Assembly: GCA_964641665.1 (NCBI GenBank)
Contig: CAZXKO010000055.1
Coordinates: 1 to 64,000 of the forward strand
Direction of reading: 5' to 3'
From: Gp1-AA133 sp964641665
Lineage (GTDB): Bacteria; Acidobacteriota; Terriglobia; Terriglobales; Acidobacteriaceae
DNA: 64,000 bases
The stretch's first letter is position 1. Each line of letters starts with the position of its first letter. The position numbers and the translations under genes are program-made. Under the pieces are notes generated by a model. It searched no databases, was not told where the DNA came from, and worked only from the letters and a program-made list of their open reading frames with translations. Positions 18,934-27,498 of this stretch are shown here, piece by piece.

Positions 18934-18976
18934 ACTTTCAAAAGCTATGACAGAGGTTGACGCGCGGCCACCTGCG

Positions 18977-19618
18977 CTAATGGGAAGCGGCGGGCGCGAG
19001 GCTTCCAGCCGCGTGAAGGTCGATGTCGACTGAGTCGCCTACCCTCAGGAACAGGACGCTCGGATTCTTCATGCCCCACTTTGCGTAGGGGACGGGGAAA
19101 TGGGCCGTGGCGCTCCAGTGGTCTGTTTCCAGTTTCACTTCGACGGGAACGGTGATTTCGTGTTCGGCGCCGTGAATCGAGAACAGGCCGTGCACTTTCA
19201 CGCTCGAAGTTCCGGTCGTGGCTACTTTTGCGTCTACGCGATCCGGATGAAATGCAATTTCCGGGTAACGCGCGCTCTCGAGAACGTCCTTGTGCATCTT
19301 GCGATCGCGGCTCTGGTTGCCGCTGTGGCCGCTAGTGGCGTCGAATATGATCTCGCCGGTGAGCGCGCCGGAGGCGGGGTCGAAATGCAACTCGCCGCGT
19401 TTCAGGTCGAACGCGCCCTTCACAGTGTGCAGCGCGTCGCCAAGGGTGAAGTTTGCGGTGGTTTGCGCCGGGTCGCAGCGCAGAACAAATTCCTGCGCGC
19501 TTGCCGATGGGGCCAGAGTTGCCCACCATAGGCAGGCGGCCGCGATCCCGAGCCTCGCGATCTGTCGGATCAAAGTGCCCTCGCCCCAAGGTGCAGTCAC
19601 GCAGTCAGCAGTCCCCAT
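18977..19618 (-). CDS. YceI family protein, exported lipocalin-like
   Basis: YceI proteins are periplasmic beta-barrels that bind polyisoprenoid or other lipid ligands. After a signal peptide ending near ASAQEF, the domain shows TANFTLGDALHTVKGAF, SRDRKMHKDVLESARYPEIAF and SVKVHGLFSIHGAEHEITV, all typical. The length is 213 aa from the ATG at 19618. A GTG at 19600 overlaps the upstream stop as GTGA and is an equally good, possibly coupled, start. It is the last gene of the type III PKS operon. This suggests that it binds or carries a lipid-like product, an inference from context. Confidence 0.88.
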   Translation of the reverse strand: MGTADCVTAPWGEGTLIRQIARLGIAAACLWWATLAPSASAQEFVLRCDPAQTTANFTLGDALHTVKGAFDLKRGELHFDPASGALTGEIIFDATSGHSGNQSRDRKMHKDVLESARYPEIAFHPDRVDAKVATTGTSSVKVHGLFSIHGAEHEITVPVEVKLETDHWSATAHFPVPYAKWGMKNPSVLFLRVGDSVDIDLHAAGSLAPAASH

Positions 19619-20724
19619 CCTAACGCCAATCCGTTCGCGGCAAAATCGAAGGAGGATACGGCGCCCACGTGGGCAGCCAGCATGCCTGCGAAAAGATGTG
19701 GACGCGAGTGGAATGCCTGCATCAGCCGCCGCCGCAGGGCAGGGCGTTGTTCCAGAAGCAGCATCAAGTCGGCCATCAGGATGGGACGGCGCGCGAGCGC
19801 GCGGTGGCCAGCCTGGTACGGTGCGAGATTTTCGTGAAGCAGGCAATCGGACAGGAGGTCGGCTTGATGGAACGCAAGGCACAGACCTTCGCCGGTGATG
19901 GCGTCGACGCCACCGGAGGCGTCGCCCAGCAGCGCCACTCGAGTGGTGCAAACGCGAGCCAGTTTGCGCGTGACCGACATCGCTCCACGCTCGACTGAGC
20001 CGTGTTCGGCGCCGCGCAGGCGTTCAGCGACCTCGGGGAACGCGAGAAGGGCTTCATCCAGGCGGAGTGCGGGGTCGCGCGAAATCAGAGCGACGCAGAC
20101 CAGGTCCGAGGCGACGGGGGTCGCGTACAACTGGCAACGGGAGCCCCAGTGGAGTTCCATGAAATCGCTCCATGGGGAAACGCGGTAGTGGCGGCGGAAG
20201 GCATAGCGTTCGTGGCGGCGGCGGTGGGTATCGAGTCCAGCCCAGCGACGCACCAGCGAACTGCTGCCGTCGGCGCCGACGACCCAGCGCGCGCGCAGCA
20301 GTTCGCCGCGACTTGGTTCGCGACGCATCAGGGCCCCTTGGGGATGAAGTCCGGTGACGACCGTGTGCCAGAGGAAGCGGACCCCAGCGCTTTCGGCGTG
20401 TTCGACCATCACGCGATGCAGATGGGTACGGCGCACACCCAGGGCGAATCCGCGAGGGAAGACGGCCTCGGCCGACATTCCGGAACTCACGAAGCGAATT
20501 CCGCGGAAGCGGTGTGCTCCTGACGCGGGGAGAGTAACGCCGAGGCGTCCGAGGGCGGCGATGCCGTCGGGCATGAGGCCTTCGCCGCAGGGCTTGTCGA
20601 TGGGCGGAACAAAACTGTCGGCGACGGTGACCGAAAAACCACGGCGACGCGCGGCAAGAGCCGCGGCGAGTCCGGCGGGGCCTCCGCCGATCACGAGGAC
20701 GTCGCAATCGCTGGCGCTCACCAT
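19597..20724 (-). CDS. FAD-dependent oxidoreductase (geranylgeranyl reductase / aromatic hydroxylase type)
   Basis: This is a PHBH-fold flavoprotein of 375 aa. The N-terminal dinucleotide motif VIGGGPAGLAAA lies at about 11-22. KPCGEGLMPDG, RWVVGADGSSSLVRRWAG and LLGDASGGVDAITGEGLCLAF are the other FAD-contacting motifs of the family. It may hydroxylate or reduce the polyketide made by the upstream synthase. The ATG at 20724 overlaps the PKS stop by 7 bases, which supports the start and a tightly coupled operon. The exact reaction cannot be read from sequence. Confidence 0.87.
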   Translation of the reverse strand: MVSASDCDVLVIGGGPAGLAAALAARRRGFSVTVADSFVPPIDKPCGEGLMPDGIAALGRLGVTLPASGAHRFRGIRFVSSGMSAEAVFPRGFALGVRRTHLHRVMVEHAESAGVRFLWHTVVTGLHPQGALMRREPSRGELLRARWVVGADGSSSLVRRWAGLDTHRRRHERYAFRRHYRVSPWSDFMELHWGSRCQLYATPVASDLVCVALISRDPALRLDEALLAFPEVAERLRGAEHGSVERGAMSVTRKLARVCTTRVALLGDASGGVDAITGEGLCLAFHQADLLSDCLLHENLAPYQAGHRALARRPILMADLMLLLEQRPALRRRLMQAFHSRPHLFAGMLAAHVGAVSSFDFAANGLALGWGLLTA

Positions 20725-21773
20725 TCCAGCGCTACCAGTTCCGAGCAGAAACCGGGGCCCATCGCCGCGAGCAGGCCGAGAGTACCGGGCGCGGGGCGGC
20801 GGTTCTTCATGACTTCCTCGAGCACTACCAGCACCGAGGCCGAAGACAAGTTGCCGGTGCGCCTCAGGCAATCCCAGGAGGCGGCGAGTTGTCCTTTTTC
20901 GAGCGCCAGCGCGGAGCCGGTTGCCTGCAGGACTTTGGGGCCGCCGGTGTGGAGCACCCAACTGCCCACGTCGTTGCGCTCGTGGCCAAGGTCGGCGAGG
21001 AAGCGGTCAACGTCGTGTCCAAGCTGCCGTCGAATCAAGTCTGGAACTTCGGGCGAGAGGACGATGCGAAAGCCTTTCTCCGAAACTTCCCAACCCATCA
21101 TCTCTTCGGTCTCGGAATAGAAGACGGAGCGAGTGGCGAGGATGCGCGGGCCGGGGCGCTTGAGGGCGCAACCGTCGCCGGCGACCACCACGGCGGCCGC
21201 GCCGTCACCGAACAATCCGGAAGAAATCAGGTTGGCCATCGACAGGTCGTCGCGCTGTAGGGTGAGCGAGCAAAGCTCGACGGCGAGAATGACTGCGAGT
21301 TGGTCGGGATAGGCGCGGACGTAGTCGGCCGCGCGCGCGATTCCGGCGGCGCCGGCGACGCAACCCAGGCCGAACATCGGGATGCGCTTGATGTTGGGCG
21401 AAAGCCGCATGCGGTTGATGAGGCGAGCATCGATAGAGGGGCTGGAGATTCCGGTCACGGAGGTGAAGAACAAGGCACCGATGTCGCGCAGGTCGAGTCC
21501 GGCCGTGGTGATGGCCCGGCTGATGGCGCAGTGTCCGAGTTCCTGCGCGGTGCGGATCCAGTGTTGGTTTGCTTCGCCCCAGCCGGTTAGTTTCGGGTAG
21601 GCGTCGATGGGGAGGGAGAGGAACCGTCCGTCGACGCCGACGTTCTTGTGCAGGCGGCGCAGGACTTCGGGTTTGGCCAGGCGGTCGCCCCAATATTGCT
21701 CGAGCGCAGCGAAAAGCATGTCCTGGGAGTAGTAGTGTTTGGGGAATGCGCTGGTGGCGCTAGCAATTTGCAT
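20718..21773 (-). CDS. type III polyketide synthase (chalcone/stilbene synthase family)
   Basis: This is a homodimeric iterative ketosynthase that extends an acyl-CoA starter with malonyl units and usually releases an alkylresorcinol, pyrone or phloroglucinol. All catalytic residues are present: Cys138 in FGLGCVAGAAG, His276 in WVLHTGGPKVL and Asn309 in TGNLSSASV. GLFGDGAAAVVV is the family glycine-rich loop. At 351 aa it is normal in length. It is followed, with overlapping start and stop, by the FAD oxidoreductase and then YceI. It is preceded by an aminotransferase across 106 bases. The starter unit and product are unknown. Confidence 0.93.
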   Translation of the reverse strand: MQIASATSAFPKHYYSQDMLFAALEQYWGDRLAKPEVLRRLHKNVGVDGRFLSLPIDAYPKLTGWGEANQHWIRTAQELGHCAISRAITTAGLDLRDIGALFFTSVTGISSPSIDARLINRMRLSPNIKRIPMFGLGCVAGAAGIARAADYVRAYPDQLAVILAVELCSLTLQRDDLSMANLISSGLFGDGAAAVVVAGDGCALKRPGPRILATRSVFYSETEEMMGWEVSEKGFRIVLSPEVPDLIRRQLGHDVDRFLADLGHERNDVGSWVLHTGGPKVLQATGSALALEKGQLAASWDCLRRTGNLSSASVLVVLEEVMKNRRPAPGTLGLLAAMGPGFCSELVALEW

Positions 21774-21879
21774 GGAATCAGTTCTCGGTTGTTAATTCAG
21801 TTCTCAGTTCGCGGTTCTCAGTTCTCAGTTCGGAATGATTCAGCTCCGCCAATTGAGAAATGACTGCTGAGAACTGTTT
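21774..21879. repeat. inverted simple-sequence arrays between aminotransferase and PKS genes
   Basis: The left part repeats GTTCTCAGTTC (about 21782-21830). The right part carries the inverse CTGAGAACTG (about 21867-21876). It could form a hairpin in the operon mRNA, between the aminotransferase stop and the PKS start. It belongs to the same sloppy-array family as 7182-7202 and 31506-31551. Confidence 0.45.
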
Positions 21880-23244
21880 TCAAAGATTGATGGCCCGGCG
21901 TGCCAAGCCCAGAGCCTCGGACCAGAAGGCTGCTGAGGAGTGCGCTAACTCGACCACGGCGGAGATGGCCGATACGAATTCGTCGATCTGCGCGTCGGTG
22001 ACCACCAGAGGTGGGGCAACTTTCAGCACCATGAAGTTGTTGCCACAGATTTGGGTAAGAATGCCGTGATCGCGGAACAAGCGCATTACCACGATCTGTC
22101 CAAACATTGCCGGATGAATGCGCAGGAAGGCTTCGAACGGAACCCGCAGGCGTAGAGATTTGGGCGTGGTGAACTCGATGCCTAGCAGGAGTCCTTCGCC
22201 GCGGATGGCGCGCACCATTTCGTATTCGCGCAGGGCTTCCTGCAAGCGCTTCTTTAGCGATTCTCCAGCCTGGCTGGCACGCCGCCCGAGATTTTCGTTT
22301 TCCAGCACCTCAAGCGTTGCCAGCGCGGCGCGCATGGCCAGGCTGTTCTCGCTGAATGTGGAGGTATGAATAATCGCCCGCCGGAGTGACCCATAGACGG
22401 AATCGTAAACGGCTTCGGTCATCAGCACCGCGCTGACCGGGACCAAGCCGCCGCTCAGCGCTTTCGCAAGCACGACCATGTCGGGTTCGACGCCGAAATG
22501 TTGCGCTGCCAGGAACGGCCCGGTGCGATACATGCCGGTCTGCACTTCATCGAGCACCAGGAGCGTGCCGTACCGGCGGCAGAGGGCTTGTACAGCTCGA
22601 AAATATTCGCCGGTGGGCACGCGGATGCCAGCTTCGGACTGGATGGGTTCGACGACGAAGGCCGCAAAGCGCTTGCTGGCGAGTTTCTGCTCGAGGGCCG
22701 CGATGTTGTCGAAAGGAATGGCTTCCGTCTCAGGAAGAAGGGGCCCGAAGCCTTCGCGCCAGAACGAATCTCCCATCAGCGACAAGGCCCCGCAAGTCAG
22801 ACCGTGGAAGGCGCCGGTCGCGTAGACCAGGCCTGCGCGGCGGGTGTGAGCGCGGGCAAACTTGATGGCGGCTTCTACGCCCTCGCTGCCCGAGCTGGCA
22901 AAGAAGGCTTTGGTCAGACGCTCGCCGGCGCGCTGGCACAGTTTCTCGCCCAGTTCGCCGGCGCGTTCGGCGACGTGGGTCTGGATCATGGCGGGTCCGC
23001 AGCTTTCGAGTTCCTCGCGAACCGCCGCAATCACCGCGGGGTGATTGTGACCCACGTTGTGTACGCAATAACCGGAGAGGAAATCGAGAGTCCGCCGGCC
23101 GTCGGCGGTGAACAACTCGCTGCCGAGGCAGCGTTCGTAGCGAACGTTCATCTCCAGCAAGTCCAGCAGGCGGACCCACTGGGGATTGACATGCTGGGAA
23201 TACAACGCGCCAACTGCGGTATCGAGCGTACTGGTGACCATCAT
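21880..23244 (-). CDS. class III (ornithine/acetylornithine-type) aminotransferase
   Basis: This is a fold-type I PLP enzyme that moves amino groups from omega-amino compounds. The motifs SSGSEGVEAAIKFAR, VVEPIQSEAG, LLVLDEVQTGMYRTG (Asp232 binds the pyridine nitrogen) and VVLAKALSGG (Lys261 forms the Schiff base) are all present. At 454 aa it is full length. The start reads ATG ATG, with AAGGGG just upstream; the second ATG at 23241 is better spaced. It is probably the first gene of the type III PKS operon. It might supply an amine to the product, or it might simply be a neighbour. Confidence 0.9.
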   Translation of the reverse strand: MMVTSTLDTAVGALYSQHVNPQWVRLLDLLEMNVRYERCLGSELFTADGRRTLDFLSGYCVHNVGHNHPAVIAAVREELESCGPAMIQTHVAERAGELGEKLCQRAGERLTKAFFASSGSEGVEAAIKFARAHTRRAGLVYATGAFHGLTCGALSLMGDSFWREGFGPLLPETEAIPFDNIAALEQKLASKRFAAFVVEPIQSEAGIRVPTGEYFRAVQALCRRYGTLLVLDEVQTGMYRTGPFLAAQHFGVEPDMVVLAKALSGGLVPVSAVLMTEAVYDSVYGSLRRAIIHTSTFSENSLAMRAALATLEVLENENLGRRASQAGESLKKRLQEALREYEMVRAIRGEGLLLGIEFTTPKSLRLRVPFEAFLRIHPAMFGQIVVMRLFRDHGILTQICGNNFMVLKVAPPLVVTDAQIDEFVSAISAVVELAHSSAAFWSEALGLARRAINL

Positions 23245-23542
23245 CGCCCCTTTTTATCGCACGCGTGCTGCCGGGAAAATTCCGGGTGGCCCTTCACATG
23301 AAATGGTGCTGAACTGTCCGATGCCCAGCAGGCAGAAGCGGGTTGCTGCCGCGGGACCTTGTGAGTGTAAAGGTTTCGTCAACGGCGAGACGTCGTACAA
23401 AAACTGCGACGGATCGCAAGGCGATGTCGGAAAATCGCGACGCGTGCGACGGTTTAGGGATGTGTGTCTCGCCGGGCTGGACAGGACTCAGAGTGCCCCG
23501 TGATCCCGTGCAAGATCCGTCGTGGGACTGTCAGCGGGACGT

Positions 23543-24511
23543 TCAGGTCAACAGCAGCAATTTCCCCGTGGTTTTTCGTCCTTCGAGATCCCGGTGTGCC
23601 TGTGCAGCGTCTTTGAGCGGATAGGTGTGTTCGACACGCAGGCGGAGTGTGCGGGTGGCAATCATGCCAAACACTGCGTTCGCCCGCATCTCGAGTTCTT
23701 CGCGAGTCAGGACATAGTGTCCCAGGGTGGGACGGGTCACGAAGAGCGACCCTTTTCCCGATAGCTGAATCAGGTCGAACGGCGGCACGGCGCCGCTGGA
23801 ACCTCCGAAGAGAACCATGTAGCCCCGGGGGCGCAGAACGTTCAGCCCTTTCTCGAAGGTGGTCTTGCCCACCGAATCGTAGACCACATCGACGCCGCGG
23901 CCGGCGGTCAGGCGTTTGGTTTCCGCTTCGAAATCGGTTTGGGTATACAGGATGACTTCGTCAGCGCCGGCTCCGCGCGCCAGCTGGGCTTTCTCGTCGG
24001 TGGAGACAGTCGCGACCACGCGCGCGCCGATGTTGCGCGCCATCTGCACGAGCAGCAGGCCGACGCCTCCGGCAGCGGCGTGGACCAGGGTGGTCTCGCC
24101 CTTCTTCAGGGGATAGGTGGAGTAAGAGAGGTAGTGCGCGGTCATGCCTTGCAGCATGGCGGCCGCCGCCTGCAGGTAGCTGACGGCCTCGGGAATCTTG
24201 ACCAGGCGATCGGCCGGGACCGCCGCGTATTCGGCGTAGCTGCCCTGCACCATGGCGTAGGCGACACGATCGCCGGGCTTCAGTCCGGTCACGGCGTTGC
24301 CGACGGAGACCACGTCTCCGGCGGCTTCCTGGCCGGGGACGAACGGGATCGCGGCTTTGTAGCGGCCTTCGCGAAAGTAGACGTCGATGAAGTTCACCCC
24401 GGCGGCAGCAATCTTCACAAGGGCTTCGTTGGGCTTGGGCTCGGGGACGGGGATGTCCGCCAGTAGCATCGCGTCGGGACCACCCACCTGTTGAACTTGA
24501 ATGGCTTTCAT
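23543..24511 (-). CDS. quinone oxidoreductase (zinc-independent MDR family)
   Basis: This is an NADPH:quinone reductase-like enzyme of the medium-chain dehydrogenase/reductase superfamily. It shows the GroES-like N-terminal half (about 1-120; GVNFIDVYFREGRY, FVPGQEAAGDVVSVG) and a Rossmann domain with VHAAAGGVGLLLVQMA near residue 150. The Cys/His catalytic zinc ligands of alcohol dehydrogenases are absent. At 322 aa the length is typical. The ATG at 24511 has GGAGGG-type sequence upstream. No operon partner is seen; 298 bases separate it from the aminotransferase gene. Confidence 0.92.
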   Translation of the reverse strand: MKAIQVQQVGGPDAMLLADIPVPEPKPNEALVKIAAAGVNFIDVYFREGRYKAAIPFVPGQEAAGDVVSVGNAVTGLKPGDRVAYAMVQGSYAEYAAVPADRLVKIPEAVSYLQAAAAMLQGMTAHYLSYSTYPLKKGETTLVHAAAGGVGLLLVQMARNIGARVVATVSTDEKAQLARGAGADEVILYTQTDFEAETKRLTAGRGVDVVYDSVGKTTFEKGLNVLRPRGYMVLFGGSSGAVPPFDLIQLSGKGSLFVTRPTLGHYVLTREELEMRANAVFGMIATRTLRLRVEHTYPLKDAAQAHRDLEGRKTTGKLLLLT

Positions 24512-24566
24512 AGGAGGGTAATGATAAATCTTCGGCTGCGGTTGGGAGGAGCGAGAAAAAGCTTTG

Positions 24567-24661
24567 AACCGCAGAGGGCGCAAAGGACCCGGGAAGGAGG
24601 CCAGAGACGCAAAGTCCCTCGACTCCGTTCGGCTTGCGCCTTACTGCGCTCGGGATGACAG
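24567..24661. repeat. dispersed intergenic repeat, copy 2
   Basis: It starts AACCGCAGAGGGCGCAAAGG and ends with TTCGGCTTGCGCC and CTCGGGATGACAG, the same order as 18783-18933 but with a shorter middle. It lies upstream of the quinone oxidoreductase gene. Confidence 0.6.
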
Positions 24662-24711
24662 GCTGAAGTGCCCTCGGTTATTTCGGCGGTGCTACTGCTA
24701 TTCGAGCGTCG

Positions 24712-25164
24712 CTATTGCGGCTTGGGAGGGGCGGCTGAGTCTGCGGGTTTCGCTTTTTCGTCCGTCTTCGGGGCCGCGGGCTGGTCCATCTCCTTCCACT
24801 TCGCCTGCTGTTCGGGGGTGAGGATCGCGGTGATCCGGGGCCGGAAGAGGTCGCGAATTTCCTGGTAGCGCTCGCGCCTCTGGTCCGGGGTCAGGTGCTC
24901 GTCCAGGCGGACCGCGCTGAGTTGTACGCCTTCGTCGTCGACGATAGGACGGAGCTTCGTCATCTGATCGTCGGTGAGTTTGAGTTGGGAGAGGCGGCGC
25001 GATTCGCTCACCCCTTCGAGCGTCCGTCTCGGACGCGCTCCGGTTATGGGACTGCCCACACTCGGAGGAGGGGACGGCGGTTGTACGTTTTGCCCGGCCG
25101 CCAAGCACGCACCCATCGCCGCAACCGCAAGCACCAACATTCGTGATTTCCCGCCAGCAAGCAT
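24712..25164 (-). CDS. exported LTXXQ-motif (Spy/CpxP-like) protein
   Basis: This is a small secreted protein of 150 aa. A signal peptide (about 1-24) is followed by a Pro-rich stretch. A helical domain then carries two LTxxQ-type motifs, KLTDDQMTKL (about 62-71) and AILTPEQQAKW (about 117-127). These are the signature of Spy/CpxP periplasmic chaperone-like proteins. The C-terminal tail is rich in Pro, Ala and Lys. The start at 25164 has GAGGAGA upstream. The match is to motifs only, so the chaperone role is an inference. Confidence 0.65.
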   Translation of the reverse strand: MLAGGKSRMLVLAVAAMGACLAAGQNVQPPSPPPSVGSPITGARPRRTLEGVSESRRLSQLKLTDDQMTKLRPIVDDEGVQLSAVRLDEHLTPDQRRERYQEIRDLFRPRITAILTPEQQAKWKEMDQPAAPKTDEKAKPADSAAPPKPQ

Positions 25165-25255
25165 CTGCCGTCTCCTCTGTGGGCGGGGGAACCCGCAGCC
25201 CGTGATGGTATCTTACCCGACTTGGAGAAGAAGTCGATGCTCGGGCTGGCTCAGC

Positions 25256-26053
25256 TCAGCGCGGTATCCAGTGCGGGTGGGCGGTGAAGAGGCCATCCAC
25301 AAAGCCGATCTGAAAAATCACGAACAACCCAAAAGCCACACTGACCAGTCCGGAGGCCAGGCCGAGGCCGCGGTTGAAGCGGGTGAAATGCCTCCCGGTA
25401 TAGGCGAACGGCGCACCCAGAATCATGGTGATGAGCATCATGCCGGCAATCGTGCCGACACCGAAGACGAGCAGGTAGGCGATGGCCCAGCGCGGGTCGC
25501 GGATGGTGGTCAACACGAGCAGGGCCACGGCAGCCGATCCCGCCAGTCCATGTACGATGCCGACCGCAAGCGGGCGTAGAAGCTGGTAGAGGCCGACGCG
25601 CTGCAGAAGATTCGACAACATGCCGTGAGGCTTTTCGTCGAGGTCGACCGGGCCGTCGGGCACGTGAGCATGAACGTGGACGTGATTGACGCCATCGTGA
25701 TGGTGGGCGTGCGAGTGCAGCACGCCGGGTCCGGGAGTGACCCGGTCGGTGATCCACTGCGTGGTCCCGGTGAGATTCATCACACCCAGGAGAATGAGCA
25801 TCAGCCCCACGGCGAGTTCCATTACGAGGCCGATGCGGGGTGGAATCGCCAGGTTGAACACGATGATGCCGGTGCCCACTAGAACGATGGTGATGGTGTG
25901 GCCGAGGCCCCAGAGGATACCGATGATCCCGGCGTGGCGGATGCTTTGTTGGCGGCTCACGATGGTGGTCACCGCGATCACGTGATCCGGATCAGTCGCA
26001 TGCCGGATGCCGAGCAAGAAACCAACACCGATGACCGTCAGCAACGTGACCAT
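25256..26053 (-). CDS. nickel/cobalt transporter (HoxN/UreH-like membrane protein)
   Basis: This is a polytopic membrane protein of 265 aa, probably a divalent metal permease. The NiCoT-type motif GIRHATDPDHV (His-x4-Asp-His) lies in the first transmembrane segment region, and WGLGHTITIVLVG follows. A His-rich cytoplasmic or periplasmic loop (HSHAHHHDGVNHVHVHAHV, about residues 104-122) could bind metal ions. Six or so hydrophobic segments are visible. The ATG at 26053 was chosen because upstream codons encode no membrane segment. No urease or hydrogenase gene is near. Confidence 0.83.
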   Translation of the reverse strand: MVTLLTVIGVGFLLGIRHATDPDHVIAVTTIVSRQQSIRHAGIIGILWGLGHTITIVLVGTGIIVFNLAIPPRIGLVMELAVGLMLILLGVMNLTGTTQWITDRVTPGPGVLHSHAHHHDGVNHVHVHAHVPDGPVDLDEKPHGMLSNLLQRVGLYQLLRPLAVGIVHGLAGSAAVALLVLTTIRDPRWAIAYLLVFGVGTIAGMMLITMILGAPFAYTGRHFTRFNRGLGLASGLVSVAFGLFVIFQIGFVDGLFTAHPHWIPR

Positions 26054-26244
26054 GTTGACTGCGCCGCCAGCACGACAAGACACGCCACTATAACACCGCC
26101 GTCGAACCAGGATTTTCGGCGGGGCAGCCCTCGAATCCCGCACGGCCATCGAGTCAAGGACCCTGAACTCTCCGGAAGATTGCGTCGGCCGATAAGTCGG
26201 CAAGTACTTTCAGCATCTGAACGTCAAACCTTTTGCCTTGTAAT

Positions 26245-27498
26245 ATGCTCTGCGCGCGGGTAGTATGCGCGACCAAGACACTTTTCAATTCAGGACGAAG
26301 GCGATTGGCCAAAAACGAGCTTTCTTGTTTGTGGCAAAAACCTGGTCTCTGCGGAGAATATCGATCCGCAGCCTCAATTCACAGTCATACTCACTATTCC
26401 AGAGAGAGCCTGCACTTCATTCCGGCGTTCGTCCAGAAGCATCGGCTGCTGCAATGGGCGCTGGATCGTAAAGCCAGGCAATCGCGGGTGCCAGTCGATC
26501 TCAGCCGAGCCTATTGGACTCCGCCCTTGCCCCCTCGGATGGCTTTCGAGGTGGAACGAAACCAGATCGAGGCGGTGCTGGGAATGGCTGCTCTGATCGC
26601 ACTTACCGATCATGACACGATAGAGGCGCCGGACCAGTTGCGGGGCACGGAAGAAAACGCAGAAATCCCCTTCTCGCTGGAGTGGAGTGTTCCGTACGAG
26701 GATGCGATCTTCCACCTGGGCGTTCACAATTTACCCGCCAGCCGGGCGCACGCGATCGTTGCCGATCTCGCGGCTTACACGCAGAATCCGTCGAGCACCC
26801 GCCTGCCGGATCTGCTGGCCATGCTGGATGACGATCCCGACGTGCTCATCGTTTTCAATCATCCACTTTGGAACCTTTGCGGATTTGCCCAGCAGCGCTG
26901 CGAACAGATCCGTACCCGCTTTTTGCGCACCACTATCCAGTTCCTACATGCCTTCGAACTGAATGCGACCCGCAGCCGCGCGGAAAACAACGGTGTGATT
27001 GAGTTGGCGGGGCAGTGGCGGCGGTTGCTGATCTCCGGGGGCGACCGCCATGGATGTGAGCCCAGCGGCGCTGTCAATCTCACACGTGCCGAAAGTTTCT
27101 GTGAATTCGTGCACGAGGTGCGGGTCGAGCAGCGGAGCCATGTGCTGTTTATGCCGCAGTACGACGAACCGCTCAGCCTGCGCACGACCGCAACCGTACT
27201 CGACGTTATTCGGGAATATCCGGATTATGCTGCGGGCAGTCGCCGCTGGGATGATCGGGTATTCCATCCGGATCAGGACACCGACACGGATCAGCCGGTT
27301 TCGGCTTTCTGGAAGACCCCTCCGAAATTCATCGAACGAATCTTTGCTGTGATGCGACTGATGGAACATGCGCCGGTGCGTCGGGCCGTACGGCGGGTGT
27401 GCCGGCCACAGAGTGAACTGAATCTGCCGTGCGACCTTGCCTACGAGCCTGTGTACGAGGTAGTCGCGTCCACCGCGCCCATGCAGGAGGGGATTTGA
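26245..27498 (+). CDS. PHP-domain protein (predicted metal-dependent phosphoesterase-like)
   Basis: This is a member of the PHP superfamily of metal-dependent hydrolases. Successive metal-ligand motifs can be followed: SIHSHTHYSRES near residue 45, ALTDHDTIEAP near 125, FSLEWSV, HLGVHN, VFNHPLWN near 210, and SGGDRHGCEPSGAVNL near 275. The C-terminal part (about 300-417) is not recognised. The start is uncertain: ATG 26245 is used, but a TTG at 26305 with AGGACGAAGG upstream is attractive. The stop overlaps the start of the glycosyltransferase gene. Such PHP and GT4 pairs suggest a role in glycolipid or polysaccharide metabolism, but the substrate is unknown. Confidence 0.78.
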   Translation: MLCARVVCATKTLFNSGRRRLAKNELSCLWQKPGLCGEYRSAASIHSHTHYSRESLHFIPAFVQKHRLLQWALDRKARQSRVPVDLSRAYWTPPLPPRMAFEVERNQIEAVLGMAALIALTDHDTIEAPDQLRGTEENAEIPFSLEWSVPYEDAIFHLGVHNLPASRAHAIVADLAAYTQNPSSTRLPDLLAMLDDDPDVLIVFNHPLWNLCGFAQQRCEQIRTRFLRTTIQFLHAFELNATRSRAENNGVIELAGQWRRLLISGGDRHGCEPSGAVNLTRAESFCEFVHEVRVEQRSHVLFMPQYDEPLSLRTTATVLDVIREYPDYAAGSRRWDDRVFHPDQDTDTDQPVSAFWKTPPKFIERIFAVMRLMEHAPVRRAVRRVCRPQSELNLPCDLAYEPVYEVVASTAPMQEGI

